Source: a virus
IMG/VR virus record: IMGVR_UViG_3300022925_000058
Coordinates: 1 to 39,281 of that record
Strand: one strand, 5' to 3'
DNA: 39,281 bases
In this document: piece by piece, positions 6,325-15,389 of the stretch
Numbering within the stretch: the first letter of the stretch is position 1
Layout of the letters: the number at the start of each line of letters is the position of its first letter
Position numbers and translations under genes: made by a program
Notes under the pieces: model-generated
Database searches by the model: none
Seen by the model: the letters and a program-made list of their open reading frames with translations, nothing else
Told to the model about the DNA's origin: nothing

Positions 6325-8277
6325 CTACAAATTAGGTTGCATTGCTTTTAAGTTTACCAAAGTTTTTATGTTTTGGTTAAACAAACCGTTAAAAGCTGTT
6401 CTATTATCTAATAATGTATTGCTAGTATAAATGTTTTTTGACTCATACCAAAGCTTTTGATTGGGTATAGATAAAGCTCTGTAATCATTAAATCCAACAA
6501 CATACCCCATGTATGCAATAATTTTATCTTCTGATCCATACTCTCCTGTTTGTTCTTGTTTGTTTTTTATTTCGTTTTGAGCCTCTTGCATGTTTTTAGC
6601 AAGGATTTGATCTGCTATTTCATCTGAGTCTGATCTGCTGTTATTTGCGGATAAAGATGTATCAATTTGTACATCATTATTGACTGAAGATGTATTGCTA
6701 ATGTTACTAGCCATAGTTGTTGTGTCTGAAAAAGACTCATTTGATTCTGTAGAAACAGAAACGCTCATTTGTAAAACCTCATTGTTTTGTGCTGTTGAAG
6801 ATGCAAATTGATCTGAAATACTAGGTGAGTTGCTCATAGAAACACCGCCACCGCTTGATCCTGATGAATTAGATGAATTGTTTAAATTGTTGTCATCGTT
6901 TTGACTTGTACCACTTACACTGTTGTTGGCTGTTTTAATTGTAGATGAAACAACTCGCAATGCGACATCTCTAGTTAATGAACTCTTTGTATCTTTGTTT
7001 TCAACAAAAATTTCTTCAATGGTTTCTTCCTGCCTTTCTCTTTCTTCTCTAACTTCTGCAACTTGTTCCTCTATCTCTTCTTCGATAAATCTAGGCTCTA
7101 GTTCTTCTTCTATCACTTCTTCAAAAATGGGTTCAGGCTCTTCTTCTATTATTCTTTCAGGTTCAGGCAAGTTTTCTGCTAAAAAGGTTTCTTGAAAAAT
7201 AAATTCTTCAATCATAATTTCTTCACGAGGCAAAAATGTTTCTTCTTGTGCAATTTCAAATATTTCAATTGTTTCTATTGGCTCGGAAAAAGGTTGGGGT
7301 TCATTAAAAACTTGTTGTTGTGGCTCAAAAAATATTGGTTCTTCGTATGATTGCATAGGCTCTTCTATGTAGCCAAACTGTTGTTCTTCTTCTATAGGTG
7401 GGTTGCTGTAATTTTGTTCTTCTTGATATCCATAATCAATTTCTTCTTCTTGAAAATAAGCTACGGATTCTTCTTGTTTATAGCCTTTGCATGATGGAGA
7501 GTATTGAGGGTCAATGTCACATTGTTCATCATCATAAGCTTGCCAATATCCTGCACAACTAACATCATTTAGTGGGTTGCTACAATCAATAACCTCGCCA
7601 ACAAATAAAGAGCCACCGTTTTCTAAATTTTGATTTTTGTCTGAACTGTTCCAGTCATAGTTGTAACATTCTTTAGAATTGTATACTCCTGTATTGCACT
7701 CATCATGAAAATAATAAGTTTCAAACTCATCTTCTTTGCCTTGTATACCTATAAATACATCATGGTCTTGAATGTCTAGCTCGCCATAACGAGCCTCGTA
7801 GGTATCGTTAGGGTATAGCCAAAGCTCAAAAGTATTTTTTGAATCTCTGTAATATTCCCACATTTCATACCAACCAAATATAACCTTGTCATCAAAACTT
7901 TTGGCTAACATGGAAGAATTTTCTCCCATAATAAGGTCAGTCCAAAAAGGATATATTGTATAGTTGGTGTTGGGAGATGGGCTAGGATTATACTGTGTGC
8001 AGTTTTTCTCCCATGTGCTTGCTGTAGATAATGAGCCTAATATTAAACAACCATTGCTAGCCATGTAACCTTGGTTAAAAGTTTCGCCAAAAAAATTAAA
8101 GTCAAAGCCAAAGTTAAAAACCTGAGATGTGCCGTCATCACTTGCTGACATGTTGGTAGCATTTTCTAAGCGTAAATCCCAAATGGGTTTGTCTTGAATG
8201 AGGGTGACTGTTGTTTGGCTTAAAGCTGTAACACTAAACAGACACGCTATTGCGTAGCATAAAATTCTTTTTTGCAT
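6325..8277 (-). CDS. Secreted NIDO-like protein with a Glu-rich belt
   Basis: A 650-residue protein. Residues 1-20 form a signal peptide (KRILCYAIACLFSVTALS), probably cleaved by signal peptidase I. Residues about 50-185 resemble a nidogen-type (NIDO) or related extracellular domain: FNFGFDFNFFGETF, YMASNGCLILG, YPFWTDL, VFIGIQG. A Cys-containing stretch follows (C194, C204, C232, C241, C253, C263). Residues about 268-428 are extraordinarily rich in Glu with Pro and Ile, and about 445-570 in Ser and Asn. The C-terminal 80 residues look folded. The start overlaps the preceding secreted-protein gene by 31 bases and has no clear ribosome binding site. It may be a virion surface or periplasmic protein; the function is unknown. 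Confidence 0.6.
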   Translation of the reverse strand: MQKRILCYAIACLFSVTALSQTTVTLIQDKPIWDLRLENATNMSASDDGTSQVFNFGFDFNFFGETFNQGYMASNGCLILGSLSTASTWEKNCTQYNPSPSPNTNYTIYPFWTDLIMGENSSMLAKSFDDKVIFGWYEMWEYYRDSKNTFELWLYPNDTYEARYGELDIQDHDVFIGIQGKEDEFETYYFHDECNTGVYNSKECYNYDWNSSDKNQNLENGGSLFVGEVIDCSNPLNDVSCAGYWQAYDDEQCDIDPQYSPSCKGYKQEESVAYFQEEEIDYGYQEEQNYSNPPIEEEQQFGYIEEPMQSYEEPIFFEPQQQVFNEPQPFSEPIETIEIFEIAQEETFLPREEIMIEEFIFQETFLAENLPEPERIIEEEPEPIFEEVIEEELEPRFIEEEIEEQVAEVREERERQEETIEEIFVENKDTKSSLTRDVALRVVSSTIKTANNSVSGTSQNDDNNLNNSSNSSGSSGGGVSMSNSPSISDQFASSTAQNNEVLQMSVSVSTESNESFSDTTTMASNISNTSSVNNDVQIDTSLSANNSRSDSDEIADQILAKNMQEAQNEIKNKQEQTGEYGSEDKIIAYMGYVVGFNDYRALSIPNQKLWYESKNIYTSNTLLDNRTAFNGLFNQNIKTLVNLKAMQPNL

Positions 8278-9266
8278 TGTCTGTTGGTTTTAGTTTTTTT
8301 TGTATAGGTTTTTTTTACTAACCCAACCACATCTTTATTTATTTTTTCTCTTTTAGGATTTGCATCTTGTGTGCATTGTCTAATAAATTCTTTTTCTTTT
8401 TCGTCTGCATCGGGTCTTTTTGATGGGTTTTTTAACCAAGCTTGAGTTGCTTCGTCACCAATTTTGCCTTTATATGGACAAGGTGTGCCTGCCATTTCCA
8501 TAGCCTTAAATACTCTTTTGTCTTGGCAGAGTATGCTCACACTAGCCACTTTCATGCCAGTATCGTAAAGATACTTAGACAGTTTTAATCTTTCACAGTT
8601 TTCATCTGTGACTGTGCTTCCAGTTGAAAGACCAAACACCTGTCCTTGAAAAGCACCCGATCTACCTACAGTACATAAGTCTTGAGAATAACTCATAATA
8701 CTTGGTGCAATAGCAGAAGCAGGGGGTGCCTTACTTTTTACATTTTGATTAATGGTTTGAGTTGAGTTGGACTCATTAATATTTCTGTTGGTGTTATCAG
8801 AGGTTGAGTTATTAATATTTTTATTAGTGTTGTCCGTAACGACATTTGACTCAGACTCAGAAACATTCACATTCGTATTATTATTTGTGTTTACATTGTT
8901 GCTTGTTGAGCTAGAGGTATTTGTAACATTTTGATTTACGGTTGAATTTACATTTGATGTCGAAGTCGAAGTATTGACATTGGTGTTGTTGTTTGTGTTT
9001 ACATTGTTTGACGAAGAGCTACTGGTGCTATTGTTCGTGTTGATGTTTGTATTGTTGTTGGTGTTGGTGTTTGTGTTTGTGTTGTTATTGGTGTTAGTGT
9101 TTATGTTTGTGTTGTTGTTGGTGTTAGTGTTTGTGGTAACTGTGGTATTGATGGTTGTTAACCCATTATCTTCACAGTATTGAGTGCCTGCTGTGCAATC
9201 ACCAACTGGGTCAGCTTGGATCAATCCTATAAATAAAAATGGTATACAATATAAAAAACGTGCCAT
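8247..9266 (-). CDS. Secreted Asn/Thr-repeat protein with conserved C-terminal domain
   Basis: The 339-residue protein starts with a signal peptide (residues 1-18, FLYCIPFLFIGLIQA before DP). Residues about 38-175 are an Asn/Thr/Ser repeat tract (units such as NTNTNNNTN and NNVNTNNNTNVN), and residues about 190-339 form a Cys-containing, lysine-rich domain (LCTVGRSGAFQGQVFG, KLSKYLYDTGMKVASVSILCQDKRVF, GTPCPYKG). I recall this C-terminal pattern from other marine phage contigs, always without a function. It is paired with the NIDO-like gene, so the two may act together outside the cytoplasm. The ATG has only a weak GGAC upstream. Confidence 0.6.
   Translation of the reverse strand: MARFLYCIPFLFIGLIQADPVGDCTAGTQYCEDNGLTTINTTVTTNTNTNNNTNINTNTNNNTNTNTNTNNNTNINTNNSTSSSSSNNVNTNNNTNVNTSTSTSNVNSTVNQNVTNTSSSTSNNVNTNNNTNVNVSESESNVVTDNTNKNINNSTSDNTNRNINESNSTQTINQNVKSKAPPASAIAPSIMSYSQDLCTVGRSGAFQGQVFGLSTGSTVTDENCERLKLSKYLYDTGMKVASVSILCQDKRVFKAMEMAGTPCPYKGKIGDEATQAWLKNPSKRPDADEKEKEFIRQCTQDANPKREKINKDVVGLVKKTYTKKTKTNRQCKKEFYATQ
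8860..9140 (-). repeat. Low-complexity Asn/Thr minisatellite within a secreted-protein gene
   Basis: The plus strand shows imperfect GTGTT/TTGTTG units, densest from about 9030 to 9138, coding for alternating Asn and Thr. A second-order repeat (NNVNTNNNTNVN) occurs twice, around 8870-8900 and 8976-9010. The periodicity is the kind that expands and contracts by slippage, so length variation between related phages is likely. Confidence 0.85.
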
Positions 9267-9328
9267 AAGTCCAGTTGTTGTTCACATAATTAAAGTTTAA
9301 CACAATTCTAATAGTTACAAAGGTTTAC

Positions 9329-9892
9329 TCAGACGGTTGGAAACTCACCTAAAGGTCTAACAGGTGGTTCAGCATCGTTGTATTCATACAAAGCTGCTAG
9401 AGCATCTACGTCTGCCGCACCATCAATCAGTGTACACATATCATTAGCTTTTGTTCTAATTGCTGCTCTGTGGGTGCTGATATCCTCTGGACAAGCTGTG
9501 CCACCATCGGCTTCTCTAATTACATACCAGTCGGTGTTACTAAGCATGCCTCCTGCTTGTTGATTAATGACTTGTTTGTGATTGTATTTAAGACCTCTTG
9601 TAACATTATCATCTTCATCGGTAACATCATCCAGTGCTTTAGGTGTAGCTGTACCATAAGATGCAGTTACTACATCGTTAGCAAAATCAAAAGATTGATT
9701 GGTGTTGATGTAATAAGATGGATTTTTAAAGTTGCTGTCATCTACAACCACTTCATAAATGCCTATTGCTTCTAACTCTTCGGTAGACCATACAGACATA
9801 ATGTTACTTGGGTATTGGTTGTCCCCAATAGTTATTGCTTTAGGTCTGGTGTAAACCTGAGTTACTTGATTGTTTTCTACTAATGCCCACAT
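9329..9892 (-). CDS. Probable tail fibre assembly or accessory protein
   Basis: The 187-residue protein begins MWALVENNQVTQVYTRPKAI, a start style shared with fibre assembly proteins that read out the fibre tip. It has a late segment, SNTDWYVIREADGG (about 118-131), followed by HRAAIRTKAND (141-151). This parallels the DW-x-x-x-R ... R-x-x-R pattern of tail assembly chaperones. AGGA lies six bases before the ATG. It is the last gene of the fibre array, just after the DUF7483-like gene, where a dedicated chaperone is expected. The assignment rests on pattern and position; a direct role as fibre tip is the alternative. Confidence 0.5.
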   Translation of the reverse strand: MWALVENNQVTQVYTRPKAITIGDNQYPSNIMSVWSTEELEAIGIYEVVVDDSNFKNPSYYINTNQSFDFANDVVTASYGTATPKALDDVTDEDDNVTRGLKYNHKQVINQQAGGMLSNTDWYVIREADGGTACPEDISTHRAAIRTKANDMCTLIDGAADVDALAALYEYNDAEPPVRPLGEFPTV

Positions 9893-9910
9893 ATTAATTC
9901 CTATTATATA

Positions 9911-11029
9911 TTATCTTGCTGTTGTTGGTATACCTGTTGATGTTACAAATGGATTTTCTGCAAATGCCATGTAGATCATTTTTTGACCGCTATGGTTTAT
10001 AGTACTTGTTCCGAAACTACCTAAAGCTCCCGGTCTTACTTTAAATCCATTGCTTAAAATATCAATTGCTTGGTCAGTTGCTTCTGCACCGGTTGTATTA
10101 GCACTAATTACTGTACCATTTGCATTAAAAGCTCTTCGCTTAGTATCATATATATACCAATTCCTTCCTCCTGTTTCAGTATTTTTAATCATTACAAAAG
10201 CAGGTGAAAATCCTGTATAGACAAACGGACCATTTAGCGATTCTCCATTTCCTATATAACTGCCAAACTTGCTGTAGCCTTGTTTTTCAGCAAAAGCGTA
10301 ACAGATATAATCGTTACCTGTGTCATTTACAAGTGCATCTCCTAAATATATATAAGTTGAAGTTGGAGCAACATACCCCGTATATTGAGCATTACTTATA
10401 GCATCAGAAGTATCTAAACGTAAGTATTCATTAGCACTATAAGCACTTGATGTTGTAACATGTTTTCCCATTACAACCCAACCACCTGTGGCATCTCGTT
10501 TTTTCATAATAGTAAGGTCTGGTGCCACGCCCAATCCATGTGTTAAGTTTGTTTGTTGATGTACTGTTATTTGATCAGCCCTGCCCGTGTAAGTAATAAT
10601 ACTAAAACCAGCATCTTGATTAACTTGATGTGTACTAGCATTAATGCAATTAGCTCCTGTGCCTGATGCTGAAACCGAAGTTGTCGTACCACCATTAGCT
10701 TTCCAAACCCAGTTTGCAAAAGTAGTTCCACCTGTATTTGTTCCTGAATCACCAGCCCCTAGAGTAACTCCATTTGTATCAAAGGATTGAACATATAAAG
10801 AACTTACAGTTCCTTCTGCCAAAGAGTCATTAGGATATATGTACTTGGTAGTTCCTCTACTTGAATCAGCTAAGTAATGATAATTTGAATTTGACCTAGT
10901 TTTATACCAATAAAGGTCAGGCTGCAAATCACTATTTCCGTCTAATGTAATGGAATTAGTAGTGCCAGTTCCAGTATAAGTAAAAGCCTGAAAATGTGCA
11001 GATGGGTCGTCTATATTTGTATAAGGCAT
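9911..11029 (-). CDS. DUF7483-like fibre or receptor-binding protein
   Basis: The 372-residue protein is rich in Thr, Gly, Asn and aromatic residues. It contains repeated modules: FQAFTYTGTGTTNSITL ... DLYWYKTR (start), GFSIITYTGRADQ ... LGVAPDLTIMKKRDATGGW (middle) and GPFVYTGFSPAFVMIKNTETGGRNW (end). It closes with QKMIYMAFAENPF. These modules are typical of a protein family frequent in marine phage fibre arrays (DUF7483-like). The modules probably form beta-sandwich units. It overlaps the lectin gene stop by one base (TAATG), with GGAG upstream. Function in host contact is inferred from context. Confidence 0.65.
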   Translation of the reverse strand: MPYTNIDDPSAHFQAFTYTGTGTTNSITLDGNSDLQPDLYWYKTRSNSNYHYLADSSRGTTKYIYPNDSLAEGTVSSLYVQSFDTNGVTLGAGDSGTNTGGTTFANWVWKANGGTTTSVSASGTGANCINASTHQVNQDAGFSIITYTGRADQITVHQQTNLTHGLGVAPDLTIMKKRDATGGWVVMGKHVTTSSAYSANEYLRLDTSDAISNAQYTGYVAPTSTYIYLGDALVNDTGNDYICYAFAEKQGYSKFGSYIGNGESLNGPFVYTGFSPAFVMIKNTETGGRNWYIYDTKRRAFNANGTVISANTTGAEATDQAIDILSNGFKVRPGALGSFGTSTINHSGQKMIYMAFAENPFVTSTGIPTTAR

Positions 11030-12501
11030 TATCCGTACTCCGCTAAGTTTTTAGTGCATAAGGCGTAGTAGCCTGATGGGGGTGCATATTCAAAAGTTCC
11101 GTAGCCATTGGCATCTGTGTTGCCTGATGCGATTGAAAATCCAGAAAAGCCACCAAAGTTTGCTTCTGCATTTCCACCATTGTTGTAGGGTGAAGCTGCA
11201 AAACTTATTGCTAAATTATTAGGCAAAGGACTTCCAGAGTTCATATCAAAATTATTTGCACCAGTTTCAGGATTTGAACTGTTTGCCCAAGTTCCATTTG
11301 TTCCAAAATAAAGAGATACTACTCCACTTGTTTTATAATCTACAGCAACCATAATAATAGTTCCTGCTGGAAAACTTGATCCCCAAGCAGTGCTGCCATT
11401 GTTTGTATATACATTACCATTTGCATTATAAAAACCCATAGTATAAGCGGTTGAGTTTGATACACCGCCTAAATGAGTATTGTTCCAAGATTCTTCACTA
11501 TCTACCTGAGATACCCCTGCCATCATATTTGTTATGCCACTACCAAGTCTAAATTCTGCATACCATTTGCCTTTTGTAAAAGCAATGCTACCAACATTAG
11601 AATACCAACCAACTTGTCCTGAAAGATTGTAATGAGTAGCACCATTTCTAATTACAGCATAAGGTTGACCAGTTAAAACCTGCCAAGTAGCAAAATTATT
11701 AGTAGGTGTGTCCGTTGCTTGGTTTGCGGATGTGATGTTGTTTAGGGTGAAGTTTACATCGTTGCCTTTAGCGTTTCCACCTAAGTCTGATGCAATTTCA
11801 AAATCTAAGAAAAAAGAATTGTTACCTGTTCCATAATTTAAACCACTTATATCTTTAGGTTTCCAAATACCTGTATCTTCATCAAACTTACCAAACTCTG
11901 TAGGTGCTAAAGACTCCCCATCTACTAATGCACATTGAGCTGCATAACCTGCATAAATACCATCGTTGTTAGCCCAAGAATAGTTGCCGATTGCCATTTG
12001 TTGTTGACCGCCTAAACTTGATTTATTGGCAGTTGTGTCTGTATTTTGTGGAAAAGTTGCTGTTTGTTCAAAATCATCTGCTGTAAGCAATACTCCATTT
12101 ACATACATTCTCATCCTATCAGTGGCTGTGCTTTGAGTTGTATCAACTCTCCAAACAAAATGATACCAAGCAGAGGTATCTCTAAATAATCTCTTAGTAA
12201 TCCATCTATATTGAGTAGTTGCTTCACTGGCTAAATCAATAGTTAATTTGTCCATGTCTGAACCAGCATCAAAAAATATTCTTGTTGCTTGATGATAAAC
12301 ACCAGCATAAAAAAGTAACATTCCGTTAGACATTCCTAGCTCGGTTCTTTTAACCCACATACTATATGTCCAAGTTTTTCTATTACCATCTGCTTGATTT
12401 CTTTTTAAAAACTCAGCATTATCAGGCTCAAGTTTTACAGAGTTTGCAATATCAAATCCTCCTGATACGGAGTTAGTTCCTGATAAAGCAAGTAAGGACA
12501 T
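11029..12501 (-). CDS. LamG / SPRY-like lectin fibre protein
   Basis: A 490-residue protein with two apparent carbohydrate-binding style folds. The N-terminal half (about 25-225) resembles a concanavalin A-like LamG domain: TWTYSMWVKRTEL, WYHFVWRVDTT, MRMYVNGVLL, then MAIGNYSW. The C-terminal half (about 265-480) resembles a SPRY-like domain: GWYSNVGSIAFTKGKWYAEF, TIIMVAVDYKTSGVVSLYFG. Such modules bind surface glycans or proteins, so this is a good candidate for a receptor-binding component. It is coupled by TAATG overlaps to genes on both sides. I infer the domains from characteristic phrases, not from a search. Confidence 0.7.
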   Translation of the reverse strand: MSLLALSGTNSVSGGFDIANSVKLEPDNAEFLKRNQADGNRKTWTYSMWVKRTELGMSNGMLLFYAGVYHQATRIFFDAGSDMDKLTIDLASEATTQYRWITKRLFRDTSAWYHFVWRVDTTQSTATDRMRMYVNGVLLTADDFEQTATFPQNTDTTANKSSLGGQQQMAIGNYSWANNDGIYAGYAAQCALVDGESLAPTEFGKFDEDTGIWKPKDISGLNYGTGNNSFFLDFEIASDLGGNAKGNDVNFTLNNITSANQATDTPTNNFATWQVLTGQPYAVIRNGATHYNLSGQVGWYSNVGSIAFTKGKWYAEFRLGSGITNMMAGVSQVDSEESWNNTHLGGVSNSTAYTMGFYNANGNVYTNNGSTAWGSSFPAGTIIMVAVDYKTSGVVSLYFGTNGTWANSSNPETGANNFDMNSGSPLPNNLAISFAASPYNNGGNAEANFGGFSGFSIASGNTDANGYGTFEYAPPSGYYALCTKNLAEYG

Positions 12502-12926
12502 TAGCTTAGTACTAAGTTAAGATTTCTGCCTACCTCAAGCCACTTAGTCCCATTATATCTGAAGGTAAAAAGGTCTCCGTAGTTTGCTGTTGTTGTAAGA
12601 GTTGGTGCTGTGTCTGCCGTAAATTCGTAAACAGCGTTCCATGTTAGCGTTCTTGAACCTGTACCATCTTGTATTACTAGCAAGGATATGTATTGTCCGC
12701 TACCCACTGCGTTACTTGGGGCTGCTAATGTTCTGTTACCACCCAAAGTTACTTTTGCTATAGGGGAGGTTGATACATCCCATGCAATCGTTGCACCATC
12801 GGTTAGGGTAGCCTCACTACCTAATTTAACTTGACATCCTGTAAGGTCCAGAACATCACCACTTGCAATTTCCTCGATGGCTGGTGTTCCGCTGCCATCT
12901 ACTATTAATGGGAATCTAACTGCCAT
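12501..12926 (-). CDS. Small beta-rich fibre-array protein
   Basis: The 141-residue protein (MAVRFPLIVDGSGTPAIEEI, IAKVTLGGNRTLAAP, WNAVYEFTADTAPTL, GDLFTFRYNGTKWLEVGR) is predicted all beta. Its final stretch, FRYNGTKWLEVG, is a common ending of fibre modules that report a fitted surface. AGGAG is found upstream, inside the end of the preceding gene. It is probably a small fibre or a collar component between the DUF2190-like protein and the lectin. No enzymatic motif is seen. Confidence 0.6.
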   Translation of the reverse strand: MAVRFPLIVDGSGTPAIEEIASGDVLDLTGCQVKLGSEATLTDGATIAWDVSTSPIAKVTLGGNRTLAAPSNAVGSGQYISLLVIQDGTGSRTLTWNAVYEFTADTAPTLTTTANYGDLFTFRYNGTKWLEVGRNLNLVLS

Positions 12927-12927
12927 T

Positions 12928-13608
12928 TTATACTCCTACGTTTACGTTGCCTGCTCGTCCCTCAACGACCAGCGTTCCACTTGTTATTGTTATGTCTGTG
13001 TTGCCACTTCTGCCCAGCACGGTTAATGTTTGAGAAACAGCAACGTCACCAAAGCTCACAGCCCCGGATCCGTCTGTAACCAAAGCCTGTCCGCTGGTTC
13101 CGTCAGCAATAGGTAAAGTATACACCGAAGTTGAGCTCTTGTTATTAGCATCCCCAATAAATATCTTACCTTGGTTAAGGTTTGGGGTTGCGGCTGTTCT
13201 CCCCGCTCCGCCTACCTTAATAGACCCGTTACTTGCATGGACCCTTTGAACCTTACCTATGTTCTGTAGTTTTACTGTTTCCCCGCCAGCCGGATCATTC
13301 GTTAAGGCACCAGCTGTGGTGTCTACATATAATGTATCTCCTAACGAATAACCGGAGGTATCTAAACCTGCGAGGGTTCCAAAACTAATAATATCTACTT
13401 CTGCGTTGGTGCTAACGGTTGCTTCTGCTAAACCAAAAGCTGGAATTTTTGCAGAGTCATCTGCGTCTGCTAAAGATACAACAGGAACTTCACCAGAGAT
13501 ACCGGATATATAAACAGCTTGACCCTTAGTTAAATTTTCCCCCGCCTTAGCGGTGAAGCGTACAACTGAGTCTTTTAACTGTTCACCATGTATCTTTGTA
13601 TTTGGCAT
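12928..13608 (-). CDS. DUF2190-like fibre or decoration protein
   Basis: The 226-residue protein has a start resembling DUF2190-type capsid or fibre decoration modules: VVRFTAKAGENLTKGQAVYISG, IPAFGLAEATVS, GYSLGDTLYVDTTAGALTN, then IGKVQRVHASNGSI. The last third (TLTVLGRSGNTDITIT, LVVEGRAGNVNVG) contains two similar beta strands suggestive of a stalk. It begins MPNTKIHGEQLKDS, like the MANTKI start of the next fibre upstream, suggesting a shared attachment peptide. The start overlaps the stop of the second S74 fibre (TAATG). Confidence 0.6.
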   Translation of the reverse strand: MPNTKIHGEQLKDSVVRFTAKAGENLTKGQAVYISGISGEVPVVSLADADDSAKIPAFGLAEATVSTNAEVDIISFGTLAGLDTSGYSLGDTLYVDTTAGALTNDPAGGETVKLQNIGKVQRVHASNGSIKVGGAGRTAATPNLNQGKIFIGDANNKSSTSVYTLPIADGTSGQALVTDGSGAVSFGDVAVSQTLTVLGRSGNTDITITSGTLVVEGRAGNVNVGV

Positions 13609-15389
13609 TAGCTGTTCTCCAGTGTTGTTATTCTAGCTTCTAGTTCTTGTATTGTTTTCACTAGTAATGGAACAAGTTTTGAATGATCTATTTGTTGATA
13701 GATAGGTTCAGCGTATGATGCAACCCATGTTGTATCTGCTTCATATGTTCCATCTTCCTTGCCTGCAATCCATTCTTGTTCTGTTATATTTTCATCAATT
13801 TTTACACTTGAAGCATTAAGAACTACATTTGATATTGTGTCTTTAACTTCATCTTTTGTGCCTTTAACTGCCTCTGGAACAATATCTTCAACTTCGTGTG
13901 CTAAAAATCCATCCTGTAAAGTATTTGTTTCGTCTCTTATCCAATTAAATCTAGCAGGTTTAAGCTGTTTAAATCTAGTTGTAGCATCCCATGCATAATC
14001 AACATTTTCTTTTAATCTATAATCTGAAGAAGTGTTAAAAGATGCGTTTGAACCATTTTGAGTTATAGAGCCAACTGTATTTAAGCCAGTATTATGAATT
14101 ACCAAGCAGGCATAACCACCATTATTAGCACTTAATAATCTTAAATTTGCGTCAGATTTTGCACCAAAGAAAGCAGTAGTTTTATTACCACCACCAAACA
14201 AATTAGTAGTTCCAACCATAAGCTCGCCATTTGGTTTAATTCTAACTTTAACAGTTGGATTTGATGCTCCACTTGCTGTGCCTAAATCTAATTCAGTTGC
14301 TCCACCAGTAGTATGTCTACCTTGCATATAAGCATAATGCTTGTTATCTCCACCAATCAGCAGAGTTGATGAACCACCATCACTCCCTGCTGTACCACTT
14401 AATAAAGCTAGTTTTGCAGCAGTTATTGTACCACCATAGCCTGAGCTAGGATCATTGGTTCCAATGCCAACCCTTCCAGAACTATCAATCCTCATTCGCT
14501 CTGCCATGCCTGAATTTGATAATCCAGCAGTTTTAAATACTAGACCACCTGAATCGTTATATGATGGATGACTTACATTTTCTATAGATGCTAACTCATA
14601 AGTAGCAGAGTTCCACCAAGAAAGAGCGTTGGTCATTTGATTGCCGCCCTGCAATTGAACATCGCCATTTGAAGCAATCCTCATAGCTTCGCTAGTTGTA
14701 AAAAATTCAAGCTGATTAGTAGCACCAGACCTTATAGTGCCACCATTAGAACCTCCAACAGTAAAGTAAACACCCGATGTTGCAGAGCCATCTATTTGTA
14801 ATCTAGTGTTTGCTTCACCACCTACAACAAGTTTTTGTGTCATTGAGTTAACACCAATCCCAACTCGCTCAGAACTATCTATGGTTATAGCAGTAGCATC
14901 TGCACTTGAAACAATACCTGCTACGCCACCACCTGCTGCATCTTCCCAAGCAATTCCACTGCCTGTAGATGTTAAGACTTGTCCGTCTGTGCCTTGAGCA
15001 CCTGCGATGGTTAGGTTGCCTAATGCTATTGTGCCCGATATATCTGCATCACCATCCACATCTAAACTATCAGACTGTAGTTCTCCAGTAATATCTACAC
15101 CATCAGATTTGGTGGTTAACTTAAGGTTGTTATCATATCGTAAAGCCACTGGACCATTTTCAGTAGCAGAAATCATCAGTTCGCCACCTGCACCATTTAT
15201 TTGCACAGTGCTACCTGTTATAGCATTACCATTGACATCTAAATCTCCACCTAGTTGTGGGCTTGTATCTGCAACAACATCAATAGCATCACTTGCAATT
15301 TTAGACGCAGTAATAGCACCATCAGCAATCGCTGAACTGGTTACTGCATTGTCTGCTATAACTCTTGATGTGATCTTGGTGTTTGCCAT
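13608..15389 (-). CDS. Tail fibre with S74 intramolecular chaperone (second copy)
   Basis: The 593-residue protein begins with an attachment-like repeat (ADNAVTSSAIADGAITASKIA), continues through beta-repeats including ERMRIDSSGRVGIGTNDP, and ends with an S74 chaperone of endosialidase domain: SDYRLKENV with S455 and K460 five residues apart, the known Ser-Lys dyad spacing. It then has DGFLAHEVEDIVPEAV and a C-terminal helix ITTLENS. The domain drives trimer folding and then cuts itself off. A GGAG occurs in the end of the preceding fibre gene, whose stop codon abuts this ATG. It shares segments with that fibre (see findings). Confidence 0.85.
   Translation of the reverse strand: MANTKITSRVIADNAVTSSAIADGAITASKIASDAIDVVADTSPQLGGDLDVNGNAITGSTVQINGAGGELMISATENGPVALRYDNNLKLTTKSDGVDITGELQSDSLDVDGDADISGTIALGNLTIAGAQGTDGQVLTSTGSGIAWEDAAGGGVAGIVSSADATAITIDSSERVGIGVNSMTQKLVVGGEANTRLQIDGSATSGVYFTVGGSNGGTIRSGATNQLEFFTTSEAMRIASNGDVQLQGGNQMTNALSWWNSATYELASIENVSHPSYNDSGGLVFKTAGLSNSGMAERMRIDSSGRVGIGTNDPSSGYGGTITAAKLALLSGTAGSDGGSSTLLIGGDNKHYAYMQGRHTTGGATELDLGTASGASNPTVKVRIKPNGELMVGTTNLFGGGNKTTAFFGAKSDANLRLLSANNGGYACLVIHNTGLNTVGSITQNGSNASFNTSSDYRLKENVDYAWDATTRFKQLKPARFNWIRDETNTLQDGFLAHEVEDIVPEAVKGTKDEVKDTISNVVLNASSVKIDENITEQEWIAGKEDGTYEADTTWVASYAEPIYQQIDHSKLVPLLVKTIQELEARITTLENS

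Noticed and set aside
8860-9140. CRISPR-like spacing of repeats
   Set aside because: The repeats are imperfect, have no unique spacers of constant length, and are in frame within a coding sequence.
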